DNA of 64,000 nt from Streptomyces sp. HM190. GTDB taxonomy: Bacteria > Actinomycetota > Actinomycetes > Streptomycetales > Streptomycetaceae. A model generated the notes under the pieces. It saw only the letters and a program-made list of their open reading frames with translations, did not search any database and was not told the origin of the DNA. Position numbers and translations under genes: made by a program. The stretch covers positions 1,488,001 to 1,552,000 of the forward strand of contig NZ_CP047318.1 of assembly GCF_009857135.1 (NCBI RefSeq), read 5' to 3'. Positions 16,042-24,329 of the stretch are shown here, in pieces. Position 1 is the first letter of the stretch, and every line of letters begins with the position of its first letter.

Positions 16042-16866
16042 TCAGAGCAGCGGTTTGGACAAGTGGTAGGTGGTCGTCTCGTAGCGGAGGGACTCATAGA
16101 GGCACTCGGCGCGGACGTTCCCCGCGAAGACGTTGAGCATCAGGACGCTTCGGCCGGCCGCCCGGGCCTGGGTCTCGGCCAGCAGCATCAGCGAACGGCC
16201 GTGGCCCCGTCCCCGGTGCGCGGCGTCCGCCTCCACGTCGTAGACCCAGGCGGCGTCGGCCGTCAGCCACACCCACAGGGTGCCGACCCTCGCGCCCTCG
16301 TGCTCCAGCACGCTGCACACGTTGTTCGGGGAGGCCGGTCCGTGGGGCAGGCACTGTGCGTAGCCCTCGGCGGCGCGCGCGTACGCCTCCTCCTCGGGCA
16401 CCCCGTGGGCGATCAGGTCCTGGGCGTAGCCGTCGAGCCCGGCCTCCTTCCAGGGGCCGAACTCGGCGTCGCTCATGGGGCGGGCCCGGCTGCCCTCCGG
16501 CAGTTCGGGCGGGGCCCCGTCGAGGGGTTTGCGCATGTGGCGGTTGCGCAGGACGTAGCCGAGCGTCTCCGCCAGCCGCAGGGCGGGCTCCGTACCGGCC
16601 GGGACGGACATCTCGATCCGTCGGCAGCCCCAGCCGCGGGCGACTTCCTCGGCGGCCAGCGCGGCCACCGTGGCCCGGCCGCGCCGACGGTCCGGTTCGT
16701 CGATCCGCAGGTCAAGGATCCGGGCGGCCGAGGACGCGGGGGCGGGCCGGGTGCCGAGGTGGATGGCGCCGACGGGACGGCTGTTCACGCACACCTGGTA
16801 GCGGCGCGAACGGGACCCGTCGGCTGCGTACTGGAGCGGCTCGATGGGCCGCAGGGTGGTGGTCAT
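16042..16866 (-). CDS. GNAT N-acetyltransferase with two GNAT halves
   Basis: The protein of about 274 residues contains two GNAT folds. The first half has ILDLRIDEPDRRRGRATVAA, an acetyl-CoA loop of the R/Q-x-x-G-x-G/A type, and ends with the typical beta-bulge segment ALRLAETLGYVLRNRHM. The second has VYDVEADAAHRGRGHGRSLML and LNVFAGNVRAECLYESLRYE. Tandem GNATs include mycothiol synthase-like and antibiotic-modifying enzymes, but the substrate here is not identifiable. The start was taken at ATG 16866; a GTG one codon upstream is equally open. It lies downstream of pabB/pabC on the same strand with a gap of 66 bp. Confidence 0.85.
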   Translation of the reverse strand: MTTTLRPIEPLQYAADGSRSRRYQVCVNSRPVGAIHLGTRPAPASSAARILDLRIDEPDRRRGRATVAALAAEEVARGWGCRRIEMSVPAGTEPALRLAETLGYVLRNRHMRKPLDGAPPELPEGSRARPMSDAEFGPWKEAGLDGYAQDLIAHGVPEEEAYARAAEGYAQCLPHGPASPNNVCSVLEHEGARVGTLWVWLTADAAWVYDVEADAAHRGRGHGRSLMLLAETQARAAGRSVLMLNVFAGNVRAECLYESLRYETTTYHLSKPLL

Positions 16867-16932
16867 CACGGGTGTTCTACCCGCCTCACCGCCCTCTGTC
16901 TGCCGAATATCGACAGGCTCTACGGATCGGCC

Positions 16933-17754
16933 CTACGGATCGAGGTCGTTCCCGGACCGCTCGTCGAAGATCCGCATGGCCTTGGCGGTGACCGGGCCGG
17001 ACGCGCCCGGCAGCTCGCGGGCGTCGACGCGGTGCACGGCCTGCACGTCCCGCAGGCTCGACGTCAGGAAGACCTCGTCGGCGCTCTCCAGGACGTCCAT
17101 CGGCAGGTCCGTCTCGCGGGCGCCGGTCCATTCGACGACGAGCGCGCGGGTGATGCCCGCCAGGCAGCCGGAGGCGACCGGCGGGGTGTGGATCTCGCCG
17201 TCGAGGACGACGAAGACGTTGGAGCCGGTGCCCTCGCAGAGCCGCCCCACCGTGTTGGCGAACAGGGCCTCGCTGGCGCCCTGTTCGTGGGCGCGGGCGA
17301 GCGCGACGACGTTCTCCGCGTACGAGGTGGTCTTCAGGCCGGTGAGGGCGCCGCGCTCGTTGCGGGTCCACGGGACGGTGATCACTGCGGTGGAGTCGGC
17401 GCGCCGGGAGGTCTCTCCGAGGGCGACGACGAGGGTGGGTCCCAGGTCGCCGCGGTCGGATCCGAGCGGGGAGACACCGCCGGTGTACGTGACGCGCAGC
17501 CGGCCGAGAGGCATCGGGTTGGCGTCGAGGACGGCGGAGCAGGCACGGCGCACCTCGTCGTGGTCGGGCTCGGGCAGGCCGAGGCCGCGCGCCGACCGCG
17601 TGAGCCGGTCGAGATGCCGGGTGAGCGCGAACGGCCGCCCGTCGACCGTCTTGACGGTCTCGAAGATGCCGTCGCCCACGGTCAGCCCGTGGTCGAGGAC
17701 GGAGACACGGGCGGAGTCGATGTCCTGCAGTCCGCCGTCGAGCCAGATCTTCAC
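16933..17754 (-). CDS. pabC: Aminodeoxychorismate lyase-like class IV aminotransferase
   Basis: This 273-residue PLP enzyme of fold type IV begins at GTG 17754 with KIWLDGGLQDIDSARVSVLD, and the GTG overlaps the TGA of pabB by four bases. Conserved features are the FETVKTVDGRPFAL-type segment, the lysine in LTGLKTTSYAEN that should bind PLP, E in ALFANTVGRLCEGTGSNVF, and the SSLRDVQAVHRVD motif near the C-terminus. Immediate coupling to a PabB-type synthase indicates 4-amino-4-deoxychorismate lyase, forming p-aminobenzoate for folate; a branched-chain or D-amino acid aminotransferase cannot be excluded from sequence alone. Confidence 0.88.
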   Translation of the reverse strand: MKIWLDGGLQDIDSARVSVLDHGLTVGDGIFETVKTVDGRPFALTRHLDRLTRSARGLGLPEPDHDEVRRACSAVLDANPMPLGRLRVTYTGGVSPLGSDRGDLGPTLVVALGETSRRADSTAVITVPWTRNERGALTGLKTTSYAENVVALARAHEQGASEALFANTVGRLCEGTGSNVFVVLDGEIHTPPVASGCLAGITRALVVEWTGARETDLPMDVLESADEVFLTSSLRDVQAVHRVDARELPGASGPVTAKAMRIFDERSGNDLDP

Positions 17755-18794
17755 GTAGGGGTCCTCCCACTCGCCTCGTACGTTCCCGACGCTACCGCGA
17801 GCAGCCGGGCGGCCTTCAGCTCGGTCTCCCGCCACTCCGCCTCGGGGTCCGACCCCCAGGTGATGCCCGCGCCGGTACCGAACCGCAGCTCGCCCGACGG
17901 CCGGTCGATCCAGAAGGTGCGGATGCCGACGGCCAGCTCTCCGGCGCCCCGGTCGGCGTCGACCCAGCCGATGCCGCCGCAGTACGGGCCGCGGGGCGCC
18001 GTCTCCAACGCGTCGATGATCCGCAGGGCGCTGGACTTCGGCGCGCCGGTGACCGAGCCCGGCGGGAAGGTCGCGGCGAGCAGCTCCGGCCAGCCGGCGT
18101 CCGCGCCGAGCTCGCCCCGCACGGTCGAGACGAGGTGGACGAGCCCGGGGTGCTTCTCGACGACGCAGAGGTCCGGGACGGTCACGGAACCGGTGGCGCA
18201 GACCCGGCCGATGTCGTTGCGGACGAGGTCGACGATCATCACGTTCTCGGCGTAGTCCTTCTCCAGGAGGTCGGCCTCGGTCCGTCCGGTCCCCTTGATC
18301 GGGCCGGACTCGACGACCCGGCCGTCGACCCGCAGGAACAGCTCGGGCGAGGCGGTGGCTATCTCCACGCCGTGGTCAGGCAGGCGAATCGTTCCGGCAA
18401 ACGGTGCCGGGTTGCCGCGGGCCAGCAGCGCGGTCAGCGCGTCCACGTCCGCGTCCGGCGCGACGGGCGCCGACAGCACGCGGCAGAGGTTCGCCTGGTA
18501 GACCTCGCCGGCGGCGATGTGCTCCCGGATGCGGCGCACGCCCGCCGTGTACGCGGCGCGGTCGAGCGACGACGTCCAGTCCTCGACGGCCGGACCGCGC
18601 CATCGCCCCGGCACCGGCCGCGGGACCGGCTCGTGCCGTACGTCACGGAAGCGCGCGCACACCACACCGCCCTCGAAATCGGCGCGGACGGCCCAGAACC
18701 CGGACGAGCCCAGGGCGGCGGGATCGCTGGTCACATCGACGAGACCGGTGGCGACGCGGTTGCCGAAGCGGGCGAGAGGAGGCAGTTCGGACAC
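17751..18794 (-). CDS. pabB: Aminodeoxychorismate synthase component I (chorismate-binding)
   Basis: The 347-residue protein has the chorismate-utilising catalytic domain without an N-terminal glutamine-binding extension. Key motifs are HIAAGEVYQANLCR, SPELFLRV, ESGPIKGTGRTEAD (the PIKGT signature of PabB, whose lysine forms the covalent intermediate, versus PIAGT in TrpE), DLVRNDIGRVC, FPPGSVTGAPK and YCGGIGWVD. It should aminate chorismate to aminodeoxychorismate with a separate glutaminase partner not seen here. Its stop overlaps the pabC start, so the two form one unit making p-aminobenzoate for folate. Confidence 0.92.
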   Translation of the reverse strand: MSELPPLARFGNRVATGLVDVTSDPAALGSSGFWAVRADFEGGVVCARFRDVRHEPVPRPVPGRWRGPAVEDWTSSLDRAAYTAGVRRIREHIAAGEVYQANLCRVLSAPVAPDADVDALTALLARGNPAPFAGTIRLPDHGVEIATASPELFLRVDGRVVESGPIKGTGRTEADLLEKDYAENVMIVDLVRNDIGRVCATGSVTVPDLCVVEKHPGLVHLVSTVRGELGADAGWPELLAATFPPGSVTGAPKSSALRIIDALETAPRGPYCGGIGWVDADRGAGELAVGIRTFWIDRPSGELRFGTGAGITWGSDPEAEWRETELKAARLLAVASGTYEASGRTPT

Positions 18795-18881
18795 GCGGTC
18801 GAGTCTAGGACGGGCACCCGCCGGGCGGCCCCGGCCGGGTGGCGGAGAGGGCGCACCGCAGCACGCTGCACAAACGCGTTT

Positions 18882-18909
18882 TTGTACTGGCCCCGGAATC
18901 CGCTAGAGT
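18882..18909 (+). promoter_or_regulatory. Vegetative promoter of the tRNA array
   Basis: TTGTAC (18882-18887), a 16-bp spacer and TAGAGT (18904-18909) match the principal-sigma consensus and would start transcription about 35 nt before tRNA-Gly. Confidence 0.7.
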
Positions 18910-18950
18910 TCAACTCGTCGCCGGGACGCGAGAGCGGACCGAAACGACAG

Positions 18951-19023
18951 GCGGACGTAGCTCAGTTGGTAGAGCGCAACCTTGCCAAGGTTGAGGTCGC
19001 GAGTTCGAGCCTCGTCGTCCGCT
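18951..19023 (+). tRNA. tRNA-Gly (anticodon GCC)
   Basis: 73 nt. The acceptor stem GCGGACG pairs with CGTCCGC and the discriminator is T. The anticodon stem CAACC/GGTTG encloses TTGCCAA, anticodon GCC. CCA is not encoded. It is first in a five-tRNA array. Confidence 0.97.
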
Positions 19024-19061
19024 CGAAGGAACAAGGGGATCTTCCCGAACCCCTCACTCCT

Positions 19062-19132
19062 GGTGGAGTGGCCGAGAGGCGAGGCAACGGCCTGCAAAGC
19101 CGTCTACACGGGTTCAAATCCCGTCTCCACCT
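19062..19132 (+). tRNA. tRNA-Cys (anticodon GCA)
   Basis: 71 nt. The acceptor stem GGTGGAG/CTCCACC carries discriminator T. The anticodon stem ACGGC/GCCGT encloses CTGCAAA, anticodon GCA. It lies 38 nt after tRNA-Gly. Confidence 0.97.
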
Positions 19133-19136
19133 CCAA

Positions 19137-19208
19137 GGACGATTAGCTCAGCGGGAGAGCGCTTCCCTGACACGGAAGAGGTCACTGGTTCAATCCCAGT
19201 ATCGTCCA
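19137..19208 (+). tRNA. tRNA-Val (anticodon GAC), copy 1
   Basis: 72 nt. The acceptor stem GGACGAT/ATCGTCC carries discriminator A. The anticodon stem CTTCC/GGAAG encloses CTGACAC, anticodon GAC. It begins only four bases after tRNA-Cys, so processing must separate them. Confidence 0.97.
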
Positions 19209-19211
19209 CTG

Positions 19212-19236
19212 GATCTTCGACGGATCATCGAAGATC
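19212..19236 (+). other. Intergenic hairpin between tRNA-Val copies 1 and 2
   Basis: GATCTTCGA (19212-19220) pairs perfectly with TCGAAGATC (19228-19236) over a 7-nt loop. It is probably a processing or spacer structure in the polycistronic tRNA transcript. Confidence 0.55.
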
Positions 19237-19242
19237 TGTCCC

Positions 19243-19314
19243 GCGCGATTAGCTCAGCGGGAGAGCGCTTCCCTGACACGGAAGAGGTCACTGGTTCAAT
19301 CCCAGTATCGCGCA
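19243..19314 (+). tRNA. tRNA-Val (anticodon GAC), copy 2
   Basis: 72 nt, identical to copy 1 except for compensated changes in the acceptor stem (GCGCGAT/ATCGCGC). Anticodon GAC, discriminator A. Confidence 0.97.
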
Positions 19315-19325
19315 CGCGGTATCAC

Positions 19326-19343
19326 CGTGATCTTCGGATCACG
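19326..19343 (+). other. TTCG-tetraloop hairpin between tRNA-Val copies 2 and 3
   Basis: CGTGATC and GATCACG enclose a TTCG loop, a very stable tetraloop hairpin in the spacer just before the third tRNA-Val. Confidence 0.6.
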
Positions 19344-19348
19344 CCCGA

Positions 19349-19420
19349 GGACGATTAGCTCAGCGGGAGAGCGCTTCCCTGACACGGAAGAGGTCACTGG
19401 TTCAATCCCAGTATCGTCCA
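19349..19420 (+). tRNA. tRNA-Val (anticodon GAC), copy 3
   Basis: 72 nt, identical in sequence to copy 1 (GGACGAT acceptor arm, anticodon GAC). It is last in the array and directly followed by a terminator hairpin. Confidence 0.97.
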
Positions 19421-19425
19421 CATCT

Positions 19426-19461
19426 CGAAGCCCCCGGCGGTATCCGCGTCCGGGGGCTTCG
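19426..19461. terminator. Terminator of the tRNA array
   Basis: CGAAGCCCCCGG (19426-19437) pairs perfectly with CCGGGGGCTTCG (19450-19461), six bases after the last tRNA and before the convergent zinc-ribbon gene. There is no T-run, as is usual in Streptomyces. Confidence 0.82.
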
Positions 19462-19473
19462 GCGTGCGTGGGG

Positions 19474-19788
19474 TCAGCTGGAGAACAGCATGTGACCGAA
19501 GCCGCGGTTGTGGTGGCCGCCGTGGTGCCCCCCGTGGTGGCCGCCGTGCGGGGCGCCCCAGGCGGGGGCGGAGTGGTGGCCGCCGGCCGGGTACTGCGGG
19601 GCGGCGGGGGGCGGCGGAACGGCCGGGCCGCCCCACTGGGACTCCAGCCGGGTCAGCGCCTCCAGCTCGCCGTAGTCGAGAAAGATCCCGCGGCAGCCGC
19701 TGCACTGCTCGATCTGGACACCGTTGCGGTTGTACGTGTGCATCGACGCATGGCACTTCGGACACTGCATGTGCATGGTTCGGCTCAA
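19474..19788 (-). CDS. TFIIB-type zinc-ribbon protein with His/Gly-rich tail
   Basis: This 104-residue protein begins MSRTMHMQCPKCHASMHTY; translation could instead start at the second Met (MHMQCPKC). The zinc ribbon has CPKC and, about 18 residues on, CSGC in IEQCSGCRGIFLDYGELEAL, the pattern of the zf-TFIIB family. The C-terminal 50 residues are low-complexity Pro, Gly and His, with the cluster HGGHHGGHHGGHHNRGFGH, which could bind transition metals. The function is unknown; small zinc ribbons of this type are widespread in actinobacteria. Confidence 0.83.
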   Translation of the reverse strand: MSRTMHMQCPKCHASMHTYNRNGVQIEQCSGCRGIFLDYGELEALTRLESQWGGPAVPPPPAAPQYPAGGHHSAPAWGAPHGGHHGGHHGGHHNRGFGHMLFSS

Positions 19789-19856
19789 CTCCTCGCCGTT
19801 GGTGCTGCTTCGCGTTACGCCAGGACAGACACTGCCCGGCGGTGGTCGGTTGCACC

Positions 19857-20795
19857 CTACTTCGGGAAATCGCTCGCCAACTCCGGCGGGACGGTACTCA
19901 TTCGGTCACATGCGTCGATAACGGCCCCCTCCACGTCGTCGAGCGGGCGGTCGGCCGCCGTGGCCTTGGCGATGGCCAGCGCGGCAGTCTGCACGGTGAG
20001 TGCGCGGGCCGATACGTCCAGTACCGGCCAGGGATCGGCGTCGGCGGGGACCGCGGGGCCGCCGGCCCGCTGATAGGCGTCCAGGAAACAGGCCCAGACG
20101 TCGGGCGGGAGCAGGCCGCAGGCGTACCAGGCGGCCGGGCGGGCGAGGTCCCAGGCGGGGACGCCGACGCCGAGGTCGTCGACGTCTATCAGGCGCCAGG
20201 CGCCGCCGGACACCGGGTGACGGACGAGCTGGCCCAGGTGCAGGTCACCGTGGCAGAGGGCGGTCGGGGCGGACATGGGGACCTCGGCCCTCGCCCAGGC
20301 GGGGAGCGCGCGCCAGGCGCCGAGGACGGGTGGTGCGGCGGGGTGGTCCACCGCGGTCCCGGTGAGCCGCGCGACGGCTCGAGCCGCCTTCACGGGACCC
20401 CGCATCGGGGGGAGACCCGGGTGTGGCCGGCGCCGGTGGAGGCGGGCGAGGAGGGTGGCCGCCTCCTCCCAGGGAGCGTCCTCGGGGGCCTCGGGGTCGA
20501 CCGGGGTGCCGTACGGCCAGAACGTGATCAGTCGGCCGTGGAGGGCTGCCGGGTCGGGGCGGAGGGGAGCCAGGAGGATGTCGGGGTGGGCGGTGGCGAC
20601 CGCCAGACGGAGCGCGAGGTGGGCGGGGTCCGTGTCGGGGGCGTGGGCCTTGGCGACCGTGTCGGCGTGGCGGACGACCGTGCCGTCCTCCCGTTCCGCG
20701 AGAACGGCGTCGGGGTGGGAGCAGCGGGCCGCCTGCGGGTGGGCCGCGCCCCGCACCGTTGCCCTGAGGGCGGGCAGGACGTCCGTGGTGGTCAT
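19857..20795 (-). CDS. Aminoglycoside phosphotransferase-family kinase
   Basis: A 312-residue protein starts at ATG 20795 with GGGGGAG just upstream. It has the APH/choline-kinase fold: the catalytic-loop motif LCHGDLHLGQLV around residue 205 (the HGDxxxxN position carries Q) and the metal-binding LIDVDDLGVGVPAWDLARP. The N-terminal lobe shows VVRHADTVAKAHAPD, with the presumed ATP lysine. Such proteins phosphorylate small hydroxyl or amino substrates; many are not antibiotic kinases. No resistance-specific signature is visible, so the substrate is unassigned. The 388 bp upstream contain direct repeats and a hairpin. Confidence 0.82.
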   Translation of the reverse strand: MTTTDVLPALRATVRGAAHPQAARCSHPDAVLAEREDGTVVRHADTVAKAHAPDTDPAHLALRLAVATAHPDILLAPLRPDPAALHGRLITFWPYGTPVDPEAPEDAPWEEAATLLARLHRRRPHPGLPPMRGPVKAARAVARLTGTAVDHPAAPPVLGAWRALPAWARAEVPMSAPTALCHGDLHLGQLVRHPVSGGAWRLIDVDDLGVGVPAWDLARPAAWYACGLLPPDVWACFLDAYQRAGGPAVPADADPWPVLDVSARALTVQTAALAIAKATAADRPLDDVEGAVIDACDRMSTVPPELASDFPK

Positions 20796-21183
20796 GGGCT
20801 CCCCCTGCGGAAGGTACGGCACACTGGCGCTGAGCCTACGCAGTCGGGTGCCGACGCGACGACCGCCCGTCGCGGGGGCGGACGGCGACGGCGGACTCCG
20901 CGGGCCGGCGCGGGCGGACGGCGACGGCGGACGCCATGAGGCCCGCCATGTCCAAGGTGGACGTGGGCGCGACGCCGGAGGGGTCAGCAGTCGCCTCGGG
21001 GTCCGGGCCACGGAGTCCGGAGCGGCTGAGTCGGGGCCGCAGGTTCTCGGGGCGAAAGGCAACGCCCGCGCAGCTCCCCAGCTGCGCGGGCGTCTCTTTG
21101 CCGTCCGCCGCACCCCCGTCCCCACGGGGTTTCATGGATGGATGTCCCCGCCCGGACCGCTCTTCCGGGCCTGGAGTCGCCGC
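20796..21183. other. Intergenic region with direct repeats
   Basis: No gene was found. A 21-bp sequence beginning GGGCGGACGGCGACG occurs twice as exact direct copies at 20876-20896 and 20912-20932. The terminator hairpin at 21062-21093 also lies here. Confidence 0.55.
21062..21093. terminator. 14-bp hairpin terminator
   Basis: ACGCCCGCGCAGCT (21062-21075) pairs perfectly with AGCTGCGCGGGCGT (21080-21093) over a CCCC loop, followed by CTCTTT on the + strand. It lies downstream of the leftward small membrane protein gene at 21184. Confidence 0.8.
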
Positions 21184-21384
21184 TCAGCGCCCCAGCATCA
21201 CACCCACGGACGACGCCTGTGTGACCACTGCCTCCCAGCCGCCGAAGGCGTACACGAGCAGGGCCGCCAGGGGGAGGACCATCGCGGTCGCCACCAAGGG
21301 GTGGCGGCGGCCCGCCCGGCGTTCGGCGGTGAACACGCTGCGCTCTCGCGGGCGGAGTGCCGTCCGCGGTGCCGTGTGGGCCAT
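21184..21384 (-). CDS. 66-residue single-span membrane protein
   Basis: The short protein begins at ATG 21384 behind a very strong ribosome site (AGGAGGAGGGATC before the ATG). A basic N-terminus of about 28 residues (MAHTAPRTALRPRERSVFTA) is followed by one hydrophobic helix, PLVATAMVLPLAALLVYAFG, and a short external tail ending GVMLGR. No family was recognised. The ribosome site and the terminator downstream make it a convincing small gene. Confidence 0.75.
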   Translation of the reverse strand: MAHTAPRTALRPRERSVFTAERRAGRRHPLVATAMVLPLAALLVYAFGGWEAVVTQASSVGVMLGR

Positions 21385-22022
21385 GATCCCTCCTCCTGAC
21401 CGATCTTGTCTGTGGTGCTTGTCGTGGGCAGCGGCGGGTGCCTGACCTCGGGGGACGAGTGCTGCACCCGCCGCTTGACCTCAAATCTAGGCGCGCGGCG
21501 GGAAAGGGTCGTCATGCCCTCGTACCGATTGGCGGGCCTCCCGGAGGATGAGCGATGACCTGCGGCGTACTCCCCAGGGTGGAGACGAGGTCCTGGATCT
21601 CGGGGTCTTCCCGGAGGGAACGGCCGGGAGATGCCTGGAGTGTCCCTTCTGTCGGTGGTCACGCCGCGCGGACGGGAGGGGTGCACGGGAGGGTGACTTC
21701 GCTCACTTCCACCCCGCCCCGGCGGGCCGCCGAACGCGTCCGGCGGTCCACGGCAAGGACGATCACCTCACCTCTGCATGTCATGTTCCCGACGTCCCCC
21801 ACCCCCTTCACCGACCCTCCTGCCAGTTCACCAATCCCCCTTTTCCGTCCGGGCGTTGAGTCGACACGGGACTCAACACCTGCCCGAACTGCTGTTCCCT
21901 GACTGCCTTTCATGCCGTGCGCGCGGGGCCGACAATCGATCGGGGCGCGAGGGCGCGGCCTCTGCGCACGCCCGGCCGTGGAAACGTAAGCTGTGGCTCG
22001 TCAGACGGAACGGGCAGCGGGG
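21385..22022. other. 638-bp intergenic region
   Basis: No gene is supported. It must hold the divergent promoters of the small membrane protein and the kinase gene, but I cannot point to clear -35/-10 pairs. Frames in 21540-21900 lack codon bias and ribosome sites. Confidence 0.5.
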
Positions 22023-23327
22023 ATGAACATGGCGATGATGCGCCTGAGGCGCGAGGACCCGCGCGTCGTCGGCTCGTTCAGGATCCACAGACGGCTCGGC
22101 GCGGGCGGGATGGGCGTCGTCTACCTGGGCTCCGACCGGCGTGGACAGCGAGTCGCGTTGAAAGTGATCCGGCCGGACCTGGCGGAGGATCAGGAGTTCC
22201 GGTCGCGGTTCGCACGCGAGGTGTCGGCCGCGCGACGGATCAGAGGCGGGTGCACGGCCCGGCTGGTCGCCGCGGATCTGGATGCGGAGCGGCCCTGGTT
22301 CGCCACCCAGTACGTACCGGGGCCCTCGCTGCACGACAAGGTCAACGAGGAGGGGCCGCTCACGGCCGCCGAGGTGGCCGCGGTCGGTGCCGCACTCTCC
22401 GAGGGACTGGTGGCGGTGCACGAGGCCGGTGTCGTCCACCGCGACCTCAAGCCGTCCAACATCCTGCTGTCCCCGAAGGGGCCGCGGATCATCGACTTCG
22501 GCATCGCGTGGGCGACCGGCGCCTCGACGCTGACGCACGTCGGCACGGCCGTGGGGTCGCCCGGCTTCCTCGCCCCCGAGCAGGTGCGCGGTGCCGCCGT
22601 CACCCCGGCCACCGACGTCTTCTCCCTCGGGGCCACGCTCGCCTACGCGGCGACCTCCGACTCCCCCTTCGGCCACGGCAGTTCGGAGGTCATGCTCTAC
22701 CGGGTCGTGCACGAGGAGCCGCAGCTGCGCGGGGTGCCGGACGCGCTCGCCCCGCTTGTGAGGGCCTGCCTGGCGAAGGACCCGGAGGAGCGGCCCAGCA
22801 CCCTGCAACTGTCGTTGCGACTCAAGGAGATCGCGGCCCGCGAGGCGCAGGGGCTGTCGGACATCCGGCCGCCCGCACCGCGCAGCGACCCGGACCGGCC
22901 CTCGGGACGGCTCGCCGAGCAGTACGTCGAGCAGCGCACGCTGCGGCAGCCGCCCGAGACCCGGACGACGCAGCAGAGGACGCCGCTGCCCCGCCCCGGA
23001 GGAGGCTCCTGGCCCGGCGGGGACGCACGGACCGGGGGTGGCTCCCGGCCCCGGGGCGGGTCCGCGTCGGGTCGCGGCGCCACCGGCTCCGGGAAGCGGC
23101 CCGCACCTCGTAGCGGCGCCGGGCGCCCAGGCCCCCGTACCAACGGCACCGGACGCAGGCCCGCCAACCCGCGGCTGCTGCGTCAGCGGCTCGTCGTGTT
23201 CGTCGTGGTGACGCTGCTGGCCGCACTCGGCATCGCCGCGGCCCAGGGATGTCAGGGTCCGGCGCGTGGACTCGGCGCGGACGAGGTGCGGCACGAGCGG
23301 ACGGTCCTGGAGCCGGACGACGACTGA
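22023..23327 (+). CDS. Membrane-anchored Ser/Thr protein kinase
   Basis: The protein of about 434 residues has a complete Hanks-type kinase domain: GAGGMGVVYLG glycine loop, the lysine in RVALKVIRPD, HRDLKPSNILL with HRD at residues 139-141, IIDFGIAW and GFLAPEQ. A Pro/Gly/Arg-rich juxtamembrane linker (about residues 275-385) leads to one helix, LVVFVVVTLLAALGIAAA, and a short extracytoplasmic tail without PASTA or other sensor domain. The start could be ATG 22023, ATG 22029 or GTG 21993; GGGG precedes the ATGs closely. Substrates are unknown. The N-lobe is complete, so activity is expected. Confidence 0.93.
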   Translation: MNMAMMRLRREDPRVVGSFRIHRRLGAGGMGVVYLGSDRRGQRVALKVIRPDLAEDQEFRSRFAREVSAARRIRGGCTARLVAADLDAERPWFATQYVPGPSLHDKVNEEGPLTAAEVAAVGAALSEGLVAVHEAGVVHRDLKPSNILLSPKGPRIIDFGIAWATGASTLTHVGTAVGSPGFLAPEQVRGAAVTPATDVFSLGATLAYAATSDSPFGHGSSEVMLYRVVHEEPQLRGVPDALAPLVRACLAKDPEERPSTLQLSLRLKEIAAREAQGLSDIRPPAPRSDPDRPSGRLAEQYVEQRTLRQPPETRTTQQRTPLPRPGGGSWPGGDARTGGGSRPRGGSASGRGATGSGKRPAPRSGAGRPGPRTNGTGRRPANPRLLRQRLVVFVVVTLLAALGIAAAQGCQGPARGLGADEVRHERTVLEPDDD

Positions 23328-23447
23328 CCGTCGCGCGGGTGCCGGGTCCCGGGTGCCCAGGTGCAGGCCGGACCGGGGTCGTGATCGCTTGGTGCATCGC
23401 GGCCCCGCGTACGGGCAGCTCGCCGCCGCGGCCTCTCGGCCGCGACG

Positions 23448-24266
23448 TCACGCCTGCGGTCGCCCCGTCGCCACCGCGTAGAACGCAACGGCCGCCGCCG
23501 CGCCCACGTTGAGGGAGTCGACGCCGTGCGCCATGGGGATGCGGACCCATTCGTCGGCGGCCATCAGCGCCTTGGTGGAGAGACCGTCGCCCTCGGCGCC
23601 GAGCATCAGCGCGACACGGTCCATCGTGTGCGGGGCCGCCTCGTCGAGGGACTTCGCCTTCTCGTCCGGGGTGAGGGCGAGAAGGGCGAAGCCGGCGTCG
23701 CGCACCGCGTCGAGGCCCTTCGGCCAGACATCCAGGCGGGCGTACGGCACGGAGAAGACGGCACCCATGGAGACCTTGACGCTGCGGCGGTAGAGCGGGT
23801 CCGCGCAGTCCGGCGAGATCAGGACCGCGTCCATGCCCAGAGCGGCGGCCGAGCGGAAGATCGCACCGATATTGGTGTGGTCGTTGACCGACTCCATGAT
23901 CACGACCCGGCGGGCGGAGCCCAGCAGGTCGACCGCCGACGGCAGGGGCCTGCGCTGCATGGAGGCGAGGGCGCCGCGGTGCACGTGGTAGCCGGTGACC
24001 TGTTCCGCCAGCTCCGGGCTGACCGCGTAGACGGGGGCCGGCAGTTCGTCGATGACGTCGCGCATGACGTCGACCCACTTGGCGGAGAGCAGCATCGAGC
24101 GCATCTCGTACCCGGCGTCCTTGGCCCGGCGGATGACCTTCTCGCCCTCGGCGATGAACAGGCCCTCGGCGGGTTCACGTCTGCGGCGCAGTTCGACGTC
24201 GGTCAGGCCCGTGTAGTCACGCAGGCGCGGGTCGGCGGGGTCCTCGACGGTGATGAGTTCGGCCAC
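23448..24266 (-). CDS. SpoU/TrmH-family RNA 2'-O-methyltransferase
   Basis: This 272-residue protein carries the three SPOUT motifs: HTNIGAIFRSAAALGMDAV (motif 1), LMLGAEGDGLS (motif 2) and IPMAHGVDSLNVGAAAAVAFY (motif 3, forming the trefoil-knot AdoMet site). The N-terminal 110 residues form an RNA-substrate-binding domain (FIAEGEKVIRRAKDAGYEM). It starts at GTG 24266. It should methylate a ribose in rRNA or tRNA; the exact site cannot be read from sequence. It lies 63 bp downstream of cobA on the same strand, without obvious functional relation, and converges with the kinase gene. Confidence 0.92.
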   Translation of the reverse strand: MAELITVEDPADPRLRDYTGLTDVELRRRREPAEGLFIAEGEKVIRRAKDAGYEMRSMLLSAKWVDVMRDVIDELPAPVYAVSPELAEQVTGYHVHRGALASMQRRPLPSAVDLLGSARRVVIMESVNDHTNIGAIFRSAAALGMDAVLISPDCADPLYRRSVKVSMGAVFSVPYARLDVWPKGLDAVRDAGFALLALTPDEKAKSLDEAAPHTMDRVALMLGAEGDGLSTKALMAADEWVRIPMAHGVDSLNVGAAAAVAFYAVATGRPQA

Positions 24267-24329
24267 AGAGTGATACTGCCTTGTCCTGGGTGTGGTGCCA
24301 ACGGCTCGGCACGGGTGGGTTACCCGCGG

